64,000 bases of DNA from Chersky-840 sp963764205 (lineage in GTDB: Bacteria > Actinomycetota > Acidimicrobiia > Acidimicrobiales > UBA8190): contig CAVXRN010000002.1 of the NCBI GenBank assembly GCA_963764205.1, forward strand, positions 372,001 through 436,000, written 5' to 3'. A model generated the notes under the pieces. That model was not told where the DNA came from. It did not search any database and saw only the letters and a program-made list of their open reading frames with translations. The position numbers and the translations under genes are program-made. This document shows, piece by piece, positions 9,732-17,975 of the stretch (its first letter is position 1; each line of letters begins with the position of its first letter).

Positions 9732-9839
9732 GCTGTCCCTCCATTGACGTCGACGTCGACATCGATGTGGACGAGACTATCCCAGACGTCGGGCTCCGCC
9801 CCGTGGAGCGATGGTGCGCGAGCGAGCCACGCGAGGTGC
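9732..9839 (-). promoter_or_regulatory. SDR promoter with operator copy (9744-9759)
   Basis: TTGACGTCGACGTCGA at 9744-9759, just 13 bp before the SDR start and about 80 bp downstream of the TetR gene end. It extends into an alternating GACGTCGAC stretch, so several registers of the palindrome overlap. Confidence 0.55.
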
Positions 9840-10520
9840 TCAGCTCACCTTGGTTCGACCCCGCGCACCGGCACGGCCCTCGGTGAGCCCGAGGGCGTTC
9901 ACGAACATCTTGGTGAGCTGGTCCACCGCCCCGTCGAAGCTGCACGTGACCGCGCCTTGCACGAGCCACATCTCGGGGAACCGGCTGGTCATCGCGCCGA
10001 GCGCGGCGGCGGCGATCTTGGGGTCGAGCTCGGGATCGGCGAGCCCGTGCTCCTGCAAGGCGCGGATGGAGTCGGCTACTTGTTTCGAGTAGCGCTCGTG
10101 GCGCTCCTGTCGGACATCGTTGACCTGCTTGTCATAGCGCGACATCTGCTCGATGACGCCGATGATCTTGGCCTCGCGCCGGTAGCTCTCGAGATGTCGG
10201 CACAACGCCTCCCTGATGCGTTGTGGTGGCGATGCGTGGGAGTCCGGGTCGAGGATGACGCCGGCCATCGGTTCGCTCAGCCGCTCTTCGACGGCTTCGG
10301 CCACCTCGCGGAAGATCTCTTCCTTCGATTGGAAGTAGTGGTAGAAGGAACCGTGCGAGAGATCGGCCCGCTCGGCGATGTCCGAGATGCGGGCCTCGAG
10401 GAACCCGTCTTCCTCGAAGACCTGCTTGGCCGCCTGGAGGAGCCGGGCGCGAGTGCGCGTGCCCTTCTGCGAGCGGGGAGCGTTGGGCTTGCCGTCCTCG
10501 GCCGGGGGGGCAGTGGGCAA
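9840..10520 (-). CDS. TetR/AcrR family transcriptional regulator
   Basis: 226 residues. The N-terminal helix-turn-helix domain (about residues 20-65) is clear: TRARLLQAAKQVFEEDGF, then ISDIAERADLSHGSFYHYFQSKEEIF. The C-terminal domain (about 90-210) is the ligand/dimer domain and resembles those of fatty-acid or sterol regulators only in general. Start chosen at TTG 10518-10520, which follows AAAGGAG with a 5-base gap; GTG 10535 is the alternative. It sits between the operator-bearing SDR promoter and the divergent acyl-CoA ligase, and is the obvious candidate to bind the repeated TTGACGTCGNNGTCAA element. Confidence 0.92.
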   Translation of the reverse strand: MPTAPPAEDGKPNAPRSQKGTRTRARLLQAAKQVFEEDGFLEARISDIAERADLSHGSFYHYFQSKEEIFREVAEAVEERLSEPMAGVILDPDSHASPPQRIREALCRHLESYRREAKIIGVIEQMSRYDKQVNDVRQERHERYSKQVADSIRALQEHGLADPELDPKIAAAALGAMTSRFPEMWLVQGAVTCSFDGAVDQLTKMFVNALGLTEGRAGARGRTKVS

Positions 10521-10723
10521 GCGGGCTCCTTTCACAGGTCGGGCGCGGGGACTCCCAAGGGTAACGCGGCAGGCCGCGCGAGAGCCGGGTGTTCGCTTGC
10601 GTGCCCGCCGCTGGCAAGATCTCATCACGACCACGGGCGAGGCGCGGGCCTCGCGCGCGTGAATGCAGGGGAGGAGCGGCATCTGATGTTCGGGACCCCG
10701 ACGGTGGGAAAGCGCGGCGCCTG

Positions 10724-12229
10724 ATGGACCTCGAGCTGCTGCTCACGATGGCGTGCTCCCTCGACGAGGAGCGTCCGGCCGTCACCGGGCCCGACGGCAA
10801 GACCCTGCGCACCGGCCAGTTGCAGGCCGCCGCGGCCGGCGCCGCCACGTTGCTGCGCCAGGCGGGGCGGGACCGGGTCGCCTTCTGCGACACCAACGGG
10901 CTGGCCTTCCCCGTGGCGCTCTTCGGCGCCGTCGCGGCGCGCCTGCCCTTCGTGGCCCTCAACTACCGACTGGCCGACGCGCAGCTGGGTCAGATCGTCG
11001 CCGACGACGAGCTCGTCGTGGCCTCGGGCGACCAGGCCGAGCGCCTCGGGCGTCTCGGGGCTCGCCCTGTCCTCGATGCCGCCGGGTTCGTGGACGGCGC
11101 ACTCGACGCCACACCGTATGCCGACGCGCCGCCCCTGGACCCCGATGACGTCGCCCTGCTGCTGTACACGAGCGGTACGACCGCCGCGCCCAAGGCGGCC
11201 CTGCTGCGCCATCGGCACCTGGCCGCGTACGTCATCGGCACCGTGGAGTTCGGCAGTGCGGGGCCGGAGGAGGCGGCCCTGCTGAGCGTGCCGCCGTACC
11301 ACATCGCCGGGGTCATGAACCTGCTCTCGAACATGTACATGGGACGTCGGGTGGTGTACCTCGACGCGTTCGACCCCGAGCAGTGGCTGCGCGTCATCCG
11401 CGAGCAGGCCATCACCCACGCCATGGTGGTGCCGACCATGTTGGCCCGCATCGTCGCCGCGCTCGGTGACGAACCGGCGCAGACGCCGAGCCTCCGTACC
11501 ATTGCCTACGGTGGCGCCAAGACGCCCACGGCCGTGATCGAGAAGGCGCTGGCGTTGTTCCCCGACGTGGCCTTCACCAACGCCTACGGGCTCACCGAGA
11601 CGAGCTCCACCATCTCGGTGCTCGGGCCCGACGACCACCGTCTGGCCTCGGGCAGCGACGACCCGGCGGTGCGGGCCCGGCTCCGATCGGCAGGGTTGCC
11701 CCTTCCCGGGGTCGAGATCGAGATCCGCGACGAGAACGGCGGTGCTTGTCCCGCCGCCGTGATCGGGGACATCTACGTCCGGGGCGAGCAAGTGGCGGGG
11801 GAGTACGTGGGCACCATCGGATCGGGTGACGGCTGGTTCGCGACCCGCGACAGCGGATACCTCGACGAATCGGGATACGTGTTCGTCCAGGGCCGGGCCG
11901 ACGACACCATCATTCGGGGAGGAGAGAACATCGCCCCGGCCGAGATCGAGGAAGTCCTCCTGGCCCACGACGACGTGGCCGACTGTGCGGTCGTCGGCAT
12001 CGAGGACGACGAATGGGGCCAGCGCATCGCGGCCGCAGTGGTCCTGGTGGAGGGGGCGGCGAGCAACCCGGAGGACATCCGTGGATATGCTCGGGCCCGG
12101 CTACGGGGCGCGAAGACACCCGACATCATCGTCGTGCTCGCTGAGCTCCCGTACACCGACACCGGGAAGCTGCTGCGCCGGGTGGTGCGCGATGACCTCA
12201 CGCGCCTGTCGGTGGCTGCGGAATCCTGA
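10724..12229 (+). CDS. AMP-dependent acyl-CoA synthetase/ligase
   Basis: 501 residues, ANL superfamily; activates a carboxylic acid via acyl-AMP to acyl-CoA. Motifs in order: P-loop LLYTSGTTAAPKAAL (about residue 145), NAYGLTETSS (A5), DSGYLDESGYVFVQGRADD and IIRGGENIAPAEIEE (hinge/A8), and the C-terminal catalytic Lys in YTDTGKLLRR. Start ATG 10724; upstream reading in the same frame is uncharacteristic. The 200-bp gap to the TetR gene holds a shared promoter region in which I see no clear operator. Followed 40 bp later by a small protein. Likely primes substrates for the surrounding beta-oxidation enzymes. Confidence 0.93.
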   Translation: MDLELLLTMACSLDEERPAVTGPDGKTLRTGQLQAAAAGAATLLRQAGRDRVAFCDTNGLAFPVALFGAVAARLPFVALNYRLADAQLGQIVADDELVVASGDQAERLGRLGARPVLDAAGFVDGALDATPYADAPPLDPDDVALLLYTSGTTAAPKAALLRHRHLAAYVIGTVEFGSAGPEEAALLSVPPYHIAGVMNLLSNMYMGRRVVYLDAFDPEQWLRVIREQAITHAMVVPTMLARIVAALGDEPAQTPSLRTIAYGGAKTPTAVIEKALALFPDVAFTNAYGLTETSSTISVLGPDDHRLASGSDDPAVRARLRSAGLPLPGVEIEIRDENGGACPAAVIGDIYVRGEQVAGEYVGTIGSGDGWFATRDSGYLDESGYVFVQGRADDTIIRGGENIAPAEIEEVLLAHDDVADCAVVGIEDDEWGQRIAAAVVLVEGAASNPEDIRGYARARLRGAKTPDIIVVLAELPYTDTGKLLRRVVRDDLTRLSVAAES

Positions 12230-12269
12230 CGTCGAAGCCCAGAACGAGTCGGAGCACAGAAAGAAGAGC

Positions 12270-12575
12270 ATGGAACTCACCGCCGGATCCCGTTGGAAGA
12301 GCGTCGTGTCGGAGACCGAGATCGTCGTCGTCCGTCCGGCCGAGGGCGACCACGCACTCGGCTGCGGAGGGACCGAGATGGTGCCGGTGGGAAGCGACAC
12401 GCCCCCTGGCTCGGTCGATCCCGCACTGGCCGAGCCCACCTTGCTGGGCAAACGGTACGAGGACGTGGCATCGGGGCTCGAGGTGCTGTGCTCGAAGGGC
12501 GGAGAGGGCATCTTGACCCTCGACGGCACTCCTCTCGCGCTCAAGAGCGCCAAGCCGCTTCCGTCGTCCGACTAG
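12270..12575 (+). CDS. Small conserved protein downstream of acyl-CoA ligase
   Basis: 101 residues, start ATG 12270 after AGAAAGAAGAG. No membrane segment. It contains GSRWKSVVSETEIVVVRPAE, CGGTEMVP, LLGKRYEDVASGLEVLCSKGGEG and LALKSAKPLPSSD. From memory, proteins of this shape occur beside acyl-CoA ligases and SDRs in actinobacterial lipid clusters, but I know no function. Two Cys (GCGG and VLCSK) could bind metal or form a disulfide. Its position suggests co-transcription with the ligase. Confidence 0.75.
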   Translation: MELTAGSRWKSVVSETEIVVVRPAEGDHALGCGGTEMVPVGSDTPPGSVDPALAEPTLLGKRYEDVASGLEVLCSKGGEGILTLDGTPLALKSAKPLPSSD

Positions 12576-12609
12576 GCCCGACCCCGCAGCGCTGCGATCG
12601 CCGGACCGC

Positions 12610-12927
12610 TCAGGAGACCTCGCTCATGCGAGACCAGCCGTCACCGGGCCCGTCGATGTGGATGATCTCCGGGACAGCGGCGAGTAGGTGCGGCATCTTC
12701 TCCATCGCCGCCTTGAAGTGGGCGGACTGGACATGGAGCTCGCCCGCCGCTGCGTCACGGAACACCTCGACGAGCATCCACGTGTTCGGGTCTTCGGCAC
12801 TTCGGTACCAGTCGAAGGAGATGTTGCCTGGCTCTGCTCGGGTCGCGGTCGTGAACTCCTCCACCAGCGACGGCCAGTCGTCCGCATATTTCGCGCGGAC
12901 CGGCTGTTTGACGACGATGAGAATCAT
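12610..12927 (-). CDS. Antibiotic biosynthesis monooxygenase (ABM) domain protein
   Basis: 105 residues; a single ferredoxin-like ABM/dimeric alpha-beta barrel domain. It begins MILIVVKQPVRAKYADDW, then SFDWYRSAEDPNTWMLVEVFRD and the helix QSAHFKAAMEKMPHLL, which is the standard ABM layout. Members include quinol monooxygenases and heme-degrading enzymes; which activity applies here is not visible. Converges with the small ligase partner and lies 60 bp downstream of the SDR, at the end of the thiolase operon. Confidence 0.85.
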   Translation of the reverse strand: MILIVVKQPVRAKYADDWPSLVEEFTTATRAEPGNISFDWYRSAEDPNTWMLVEVFRDAAAGELHVQSAHFKAAMEKMPHLLAAVPEIIHIDGPGDGWSRMSEVS

Positions 12928-12987
12928 GGGAACCTCCGCTCCTTCATCTGTGCAGAACGCTTGACCGATCGAACGACTCGAGCCGGC

Positions 12988-13884
12988 CTAGGTGCCGTCC
13001 TTCTTGCCCAACAGCGGGTGCGCCGGCATCCCCACCGGCTGGAGGTGCTGGCCCAGGACCTCGTGGAAGTGCTCGGCCAGCTCGCCCGGCGTCCACCCAC
13101 CTTCTCGCCACATGGCAGCCACCTGCCGAGGCGTCTGGAAGATGGTGTAGGCGTACCCGGTGCGCCCGAGCACCTGGCCGTTGACGTACCCGGCCTGCTC
13201 CGAGGCCAAGAACGCCACCAGCGGCGCGTTGAGGGCGGGGTCCTGGTCGGGGGGCGCGTCGGCCCCGCCGAACAGGTTCTCGGTCATGCGGGTGAGGCCG
13301 GCGGGGGCCACGGCGTTGGCCGTGATGCCGTACTTGCCGAGCTCGAGCGCCCAGACGAAGGTCATGCCCATGATGGCGGCCTTGGCGGCGCCGTAGTTGC
13401 TCTGGCCGAAATTGCCCCGCAGGCCTGCCGACGACGTGATGTTCACGATCCGGCCGTACCCCGCCTCGCGCATGGGCACCGCCGCGTGCCGGGTGCAGTT
13501 GAACGTGCCCTTCTGGTGCACGGCCACCACGGCGTCGTAGTCCTCCGAGGTCATCTTGACCAACGTCCGGTCGCGCACGATGCCGGCGTTGTTCACCAGG
13601 ATGTCGATCGACCCGAAGGTGTCCACGGCCTGGGCGATGATGCGTCCGGCGCCGTCGAAGTCGGCCACCGACTCCCCGTTGGCCACGGCCTCCCCGCCCG
13701 CGTCCTCGATGAGCCGGCAGGTCTCTGCGGCGGGGCCTTGGGCGGTCCCGGCGCCGTCCAGTGTCGTCCCGAGGTCGTTCACGACGACGCGCGCGCCCTC
13801 TGACGCGAGGCACAACGCGATCTCGCGCCCGATCCCACCGCCCGCCCCGGTGACCACGGCCACCCTGCCGTCGAGCAAACCCAT
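12988..13884 (-). CDS. SDR, multifunctional-enzyme type 3-hydroxyacyl-CoA dehydrogenase
   Basis: 298 residues. Resembles the dehydrogenase domain of peroxisomal MFE-2/17-beta-HSD4, with the long loop after the first strand (NDLGTTLDGAGTAQGPA) that distinguishes this group. Cofactor loop VTGAGGGIG; ILVNNAGI; catalytic Ser in ITSSAG; Tyr/Lys in SNYGAAK. The C-terminal 60 residues (TPRQVAAMWREGGW to HPLLGKKDGT) form an extension usual in the group. It lies 42 bp after the thiolase in the same direction and would oxidise the hydroxyacyl-CoA that the thiolase cleaves. Confidence 0.92.
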   Translation of the reverse strand: MGLLDGRVAVVTGAGGGIGREIALCLASEGARVVVNDLGTTLDGAGTAQGPAAETCRLIEDAGGEAVANGESVADFDGAGRIIAQAVDTFGSIDILVNNAGIVRDRTLVKMTSEDYDAVVAVHQKGTFNCTRHAAVPMREAGYGRIVNITSSAGLRGNFGQSNYGAAKAAIMGMTFVWALELGKYGITANAVAPAGLTRMTENLFGGADAPPDQDPALNAPLVAFLASEQAGYVNGQVLGRTGYAYTIFQTPRQVAAMWREGGWTPGELAEHFHEVLGQHLQPVGMPAHPLLGKKDGT

Positions 13885-13926
13885 GTCGTTGTTCCCCTCT
13901 TCTCCCGCTATCGGCGGTGCGTGAGG

Positions 13927-15102
13927 TTAGACGTTGCGGGTGAGGATGTTCACGACCGAGACGCCCGAGCCGCGGCCCCCGACGTTGTGCTGCAGGGCGA
14001 AGCCCCGGCGGATGGCCACTTGTCGTTCCCCTGCCTCTTCGCGCAGTTGCCACCAGCACTCGGTCAGCTGCGCGATCCCCGTGGCACCGATGGGATGGCC
14101 CTTGGCCAGCAGTCCCCCCGAGGGGTTGACCGGGATGCGCCCGTCCAGTGCCGTCTCGCCTTCGAGGGTGGCGGGGCCACCCTTGCCCTTCTCCACGAAC
14201 CCCAGGTCCTCGATGTCGAGGATCTCGGTGATGGTGAAGCAGTCGTGCACCTCGGCCATGTCGAGGTCGCGCGGCCCGACGCCCGCCATCTCGTAGGCGC
14301 GGCCCGAGGCGAGGGTGGTGGCAGGGAGGCCCACGAAGGTCGACTTCTCGTGCAGGGCGGGATGGTCCGTCGCCACCCCGAATCCCGCCACGTACACGGG
14401 CTTGTCGGTGAACTCGTGCGCCCGATCGGCCGACGTGAGCAGGATGGCCGCGGCGCCGTCGGTCTGGGGGCAGCAGTCGAGCAGGCGAAGCGGGCTGCAC
14501 ACCATGGGAGAGGCCAGGACCTGCTCCACGGTGATCTCGCTCTGGAAGTGGGCGTAGGGGTCGAGGCACCCGTTGTGATGGTTCTTCACCGCCACCGACG
14601 CCAGCATCTCGGGCGTGGTGCCGAACTCGTGCATGTGCCGGGTGGCGAAGGGCGCGAACAGCACGGGGGCGGTCTCGCCCCGGTTGTAGAGCGGGTGGCC
14701 CGCCGCCGCACGCGCCAGCAAGCCCTCTTGGGTGGACTTGTCGCGCATCTTCTCCACGCCGATCACGAGCACCACGTCGTGCACGCCGCTCGCCACCACC
14801 ATGGCCCCGATGCGGAAGGCGTCAGATCCCGACGGACAGGCATTCTCGACCCGGGTGCACGCCACGCCCGACAGCCCGATGGCGCTCGGCACGGTGTTGC
14901 CGCCGATACCCTCCTGACCCCACAGGCTCCCGCGTTGGGTGGCCACGATCACCGCGTCCACGGCGGACTTGTCGATTCCCTTGTCCACGCTCGTCAGGGC
15001 GGCCGAGAACGCCCCCGCCGCCATCTGCTCGTAGCTCTGCTCGAACAGCTCACCCATCTTGATGAGCCCCGCCCCCACGACGGCCACCTTGTTCCAGCTC
15101 AT
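13927..15102 (-). CDS. Thiolase family protein (SCP-x/lipid-transfer thiolase type)
   Basis: 391 residues. Cleaves 3-ketoacyl-CoA with CoA. The nucleophile Cys region is ENACPSGSDAFRIG (about residue 90), followed by MVVASGVHDVVLVIGVEKM; then HDCFTITEILDIEDLGF and NPSGGLLAKGHPIGATG with the catalytic His, and a C-terminal GRGSGVSVVNIL. Its start overlaps the stop of the upstream gene by 4 bp (15099-15102), implying translational coupling with the HMG-CoA-synthase-like/DUF35 fusion. This pairing suggests the DUF35 domain serves this thiolase. Confidence 0.93.
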   Translation of the reverse strand: MSWNKVAVVGAGLIKMGELFEQSYEQMAAGAFSAALTSVDKGIDKSAVDAVIVATQRGSLWGQEGIGGNTVPSAIGLSGVACTRVENACPSGSDAFRIGAMVVASGVHDVVLVIGVEKMRDKSTQEGLLARAAAGHPLYNRGETAPVLFAPFATRHMHEFGTTPEMLASVAVKNHHNGCLDPYAHFQSEITVEQVLASPMVCSPLRLLDCCPQTDGAAAILLTSADRAHEFTDKPVYVAGFGVATDHPALHEKSTFVGLPATTLASGRAYEMAGVGPRDLDMAEVHDCFTITEILDIEDLGFVEKGKGGPATLEGETALDGRIPVNPSGGLLAKGHPIGATGIAQLTECWWQLREEAGERQVAIRRGFALQHNVGGRGSGVSVVNILTRNV

Positions 15103-16595
15103 TTGCCGCCCTCCTTCGCCCCCGAACCTACCGTCGCCTCCTCATTGTGCACCCGGTACGCCTTGTAGCCGTACACGGGAATACCGCGTTCGAGCGCGTA
15201 ACGCCGCAACGACAACGTGACCTCGTCGCCCACCGCCAAACTCGCCGCGTCGGCGGGCGAGCCCTGCACCATGAGCCGGGCCCCGTCGGCGAGGTCGATG
15301 ACCACGAGCGGCAACGGCGCCTGGAAGGGCGGGGGCATGGTCTGGTTCACGACGAAAGTCTGCACCGTGCCCCGCCGGGCCAGCGACACCACCTGGAGCT
15401 CGGCCCCCCCGCACCCGATGCAGGTGGGGTGGATCGAGGGCGGCGTCGAGATCGTCCCGCACGTGTCGCAGCGCGCCCCGAACAGGCCCAGCATCTCAGG
15501 GTTGCCCCGCACGAAGGCGGCGCCGCCCGGTGGCAGGCCCATGGGGATGGGGTCCTCCATGGGCTCGAGCTGGCTCCGGGCCCGCAGGGCTTCGGGGTAA
15601 CTCGCCCTTCGTCCGGGCCCGAGCGCTTCGACCGCGACCGCGCCGGGCACGACGCGCGCCGCCTCGACCACCACGGCGGTGGCGCGGCCCCCGCCGTAGC
15701 CGACCATGCCGAGCAGCCCGGTGCTGTCCGCGGTGGCGTGGACCAGCCCCAGCAGGGCACCGGCCGCCCCGGTGTCACCCAGTGCGCCGTACACCGGGGC
15801 GCTGGCCAGTGGTGCGCCGAGACGCTTGGCGACCGCGCCGGCGAGCTTGCCGTCGGGATCGGCGATGACCCATGCATCGAGCGACGCTGTGCTCGTGGCG
15901 ACCGCGGCCCGACCGGTGTCGGTGAGCAGCGGCACGAACACCTCTTCGCGAAACAGTCGGGCGTCGTAGACGTCTCCCGTGGCGTCGTCCCGATCGCCGC
16001 GGTAGCGGTCGACTGCGGGCATCGACCGCGTCGTCCGCGTCACCAGGCGTGCCGCGGGGGATGACCCGTTGGTCGACGGACCGGCACTGTCTTGTTCGAT
16101 GGGGCCCAGCACCATGGCCGCCGCCCCCGCCCCGGTCGTCGTCTCGCCCGCGGTCCCGAGGCCTGGAACCAGCGCGTCCGAGGTTACGACGAGGGCGACC
16201 GACGCGTGTCCCGCCGCCAGCGCGTCCCAGGCGCCGATGATCGCCTCCATCCCCGCGTGCGGCGATCCGCTGCACAGCCCACCACCCACGCCGGTGTCGA
16301 GGCCGAGCGTGGTGGCGAGGAACGCGTGGCTGGGGCCCTCGGCGAAGGGAGGTCGGGCCGTACCCCACCACAGGCCCGACACCTCGTGCGGTGCCACCCC
16401 GGCGGCCTCGAGCGCGGCCGTGGCGGCCCGCCATGCCAGGGTGAGGGTGTCCTCGTCCGCGTCGCACACGGCCACGGTCCCCCGGCCCCCGCCCGACCCC
16501 CACGCCGCGCCGACGTCGGCGGCGGCGAGGCGCAACGACGGTGCGGCGGCGCCCAGGCCCAGGATCGCCACGGGTTTCGTCGAGCCGGTGCTCAT
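15099..16595 (-). CDS. HMG-CoA-synthase-like protein fused to C-terminal DUF35
   Basis: 498 residues. The N-terminal about 340 residues are a thiolase-superfamily fold related to HMG-CoA synthase and KAS III: VAILGLGAAAPSLRL, VSGLWWGTARPPFAEG, GLCSGSPHAGMEAIIGAW (nucleophile Cys in LCSGS) and YGALGDTGAAGALLG. The C-terminal part (about 385-490) is DUF35: zinc ribbon CDTCGTISTPPSIHPTCIGC followed by an OB fold (VQTFVVNQTMPPPF, DGARLMVQGS). Start ATG 16595 overlaps the acyl-CoA dehydrogenase stop by 4 bp, and the stop overlaps the thiolase start by 4 bp. The fusion order is the reverse of the protein at 3092-4725. Probable role: CoA-linked C-C bond chemistry with the neighbouring thiolase. Confidence 0.88.
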   Translation of the reverse strand: MSTGSTKPVAILGLGAAAPSLRLAAADVGAAWGSGGGRGTVAVCDADEDTLTLAWRAATAALEAAGVAPHEVSGLWWGTARPPFAEGPSHAFLATTLGLDTGVGGGLCSGSPHAGMEAIIGAWDALAAGHASVALVVTSDALVPGLGTAGETTTGAGAAAMVLGPIEQDSAGPSTNGSSPAARLVTRTTRSMPAVDRYRGDRDDATGDVYDARLFREEVFVPLLTDTGRAAVATSTASLDAWVIADPDGKLAGAVAKRLGAPLASAPVYGALGDTGAAGALLGLVHATADSTGLLGMVGYGGGRATAVVVEAARVVPGAVAVEALGPGRRASYPEALRARSQLEPMEDPIPMGLPPGGAAFVRGNPEMLGLFGARCDTCGTISTPPSIHPTCIGCGGAELQVVSLARRGTVQTFVVNQTMPPPFQAPLPLVVIDLADGARLMVQGSPADAASLAVGDEVTLSLRRYALERGIPVYGYKAYRVHNEEATVGSGAKEGGK

Positions 16596-17800
16596 CGAAC
16601 CGGCGCCTTCCACCACGGGCCCTGCGGGACTTTGCCCCCGAGCAGGGCGGTTCCCACGAAGTTGCGCTGGATCTCGACCGTGCCGGCCCCGATGCACAGG
16701 CCGCGGATGTCGCGGTAGGCGCGCTCGACCGGGTACTCCCGGCTGTAGCCGTAGCCGCCGAGGAGCTGGATGGCCTCGTCGCACACGCGCTTGGCTGCCA
16801 GGTTGCAGGCGATCTTGGCCATGGCGGACTCGAGCGGCGGGGGCGTGCCGTGCCGTCCCGCCAGCACGAGGGCCCGCTGGAGCAGGAACCGGGCTCCCTC
16901 GAGCTCGGTGGCGATGTCGGCGATCTTCCACTGCAGCCCCTGGAGCTCCGACAGCAATTTGGTGCCGACCTTGCGGTCGCGCATGTACGCCATGGCGTAC
17001 TCGAGCGCGCCCTGGGCCGCGCCGAGGCACATCGCCGCGTTGCCGCACCGTTCGTGGTTGATGTGGGCCAGCAGGGTCTTGAGCCCGCTGTTGTCGGCAG
17101 GGTCGCCGGGCACGAGCACGTCACCGGGCTCGACGCGCACGCCGTCGAAGGCGAGCTCCGCCTCGGTGCAGCCGCGTAGCCCCATCTTCTTGTGCGTGCC
17201 GGCCACGCTCACACCGGGATCGGCCAGGTCGACCACGACGGCCCCGATGCCCTTGCCCGTCCCCGCCTCGCTCCCGGGAAAGCGGCACCACACCAGACAC
17301 GCCACGGCCTTGTGGCCACCGGTGACGTAGTTCTTGTAGGCGTCGAGGCGCCACCCGTCGCCGTCGGGGGTGAGATGGGCCCGCATGGTCGTCGCGGCCG
17401 AGCCCGCGTCGGGCTCGGTGATGCCGATGCAGAACAGCTCACCCGCGGCCGCCTGGGGCAGCCACCGGGCCCGCAGCGCGTCGGAGCCCAGGTGCTCGAT
17501 GGCGCGGGGCGGGCCGTTGAAGACCAGTTGGCACAGGATCGCACTCGACACGTCGACCCGGGCGATCTCTTCGAGCACGATGGCGGCCTCGATGTCGCCC
17601 ATGCCCATCCCGCCGTAGTCCTCGCCCACCGTCACGGTGAACAACTCGGCCCGACGCAGGGCCTCGAGCGAGGCCTCGGCGAACTCCTCGGTCTCGTCCC
17701 ACCCCGCGGCGTGGGGGGCGATGTCGCGCTCGGCCACGTCGCGCGCCAGCTTGCGCAATGCGGCCCGGTCGTCGTCCTCGACGAGGTCGATCGCGCTCAA
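16592..17800 (-). CDS. Acyl-CoA dehydrogenase (FadE-type)
   Basis: About 402 residues. FAD-dependent desaturation of acyl-CoA. Seen: VGEDYGGMGMGDIEAAIVLEE, FCIGITEPDAGSAATTM (FAD/substrate loop), LRGCTEAELAFDGVRV, and AIQLLGGYGYSREYPVERAYRD near the C-terminus. The position of the usual YEGT catalytic Glu reads IGAGT, so the base must lie elsewhere, or this subunit works with a partner. The start is uncertain: TTG 17798-17800 gives a normal N-terminus (SAIDLVEDDDRAAL), and no better ATG/GTG is in frame nearby. First gene of the leftward operon, divergent from a second acyl-CoA dehydrogenase. Confidence 0.88.
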   Translation of the reverse strand: MSAIDLVEDDDRAALRKLARDVAERDIAPHAAGWDETEEFAEASLEALRRAELFTVTVGEDYGGMGMGDIEAAIVLEEIARVDVSSAILCQLVFNGPPRAIEHLGSDALRARWLPQAAAGELFCIGITEPDAGSAATTMRAHLTPDGDGWRLDAYKNYVTGGHKAVACLVWCRFPGSEAGTGKGIGAVVVDLADPGVSVAGTHKKMGLRGCTEAELAFDGVRVEPGDVLVPGDPADNSGLKTLLAHINHERCGNAAMCLGAAQGALEYAMAYMRDRKVGTKLLSELQGLQWKIADIATELEGARFLLQRALVLAGRHGTPPPLESAMAKIACNLAAKRVCDEAIQLLGGYGYSREYPVERAYRDIRGLCIGAGTVEIQRNFVGTALLGGKVPQGPWWKAPVR

Positions 17801-17975
17801 CGAGCAAGACCTGGCATGGCGGCTCGGTGCATTCCAACGAAGATACCTGAAGGGTGCCAACTCAATCGAAAAAGCGTTCGAGCTACTGCTCCGATGAACG
17901 TGAAGACCCGACGGTAACTTAGGGCGCCGCTGTGCGGGTGAGGCTCCCGAACGGGGCTGTCGGTAGGATCCCGAC
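17801..17975. promoter_or_regulatory. Divergent promoter region between two acyl-CoA dehydrogenases
   Basis: 175-bp gap containing an AT-richer stretch (about 17830-17925) unlike the flanking genes. I find no copy of the TTGACGTCG palindrome here, so this module is probably under different control from the 1-10 kb block. Confidence 0.4.

Noticed and set aside
9753..9775. GACGTCGAC alternating stretch as a simple repeat
   Set aside because: It is the extension of the operator palindrome and too short to be a microsatellite.
12944..14569. Long leftward open frame of over 500 codons across the SDR and thiolase
   Set aside because: Arg/Gly/Pro-rich, overlaps two conserved genes in another frame; a GC-bias shadow.
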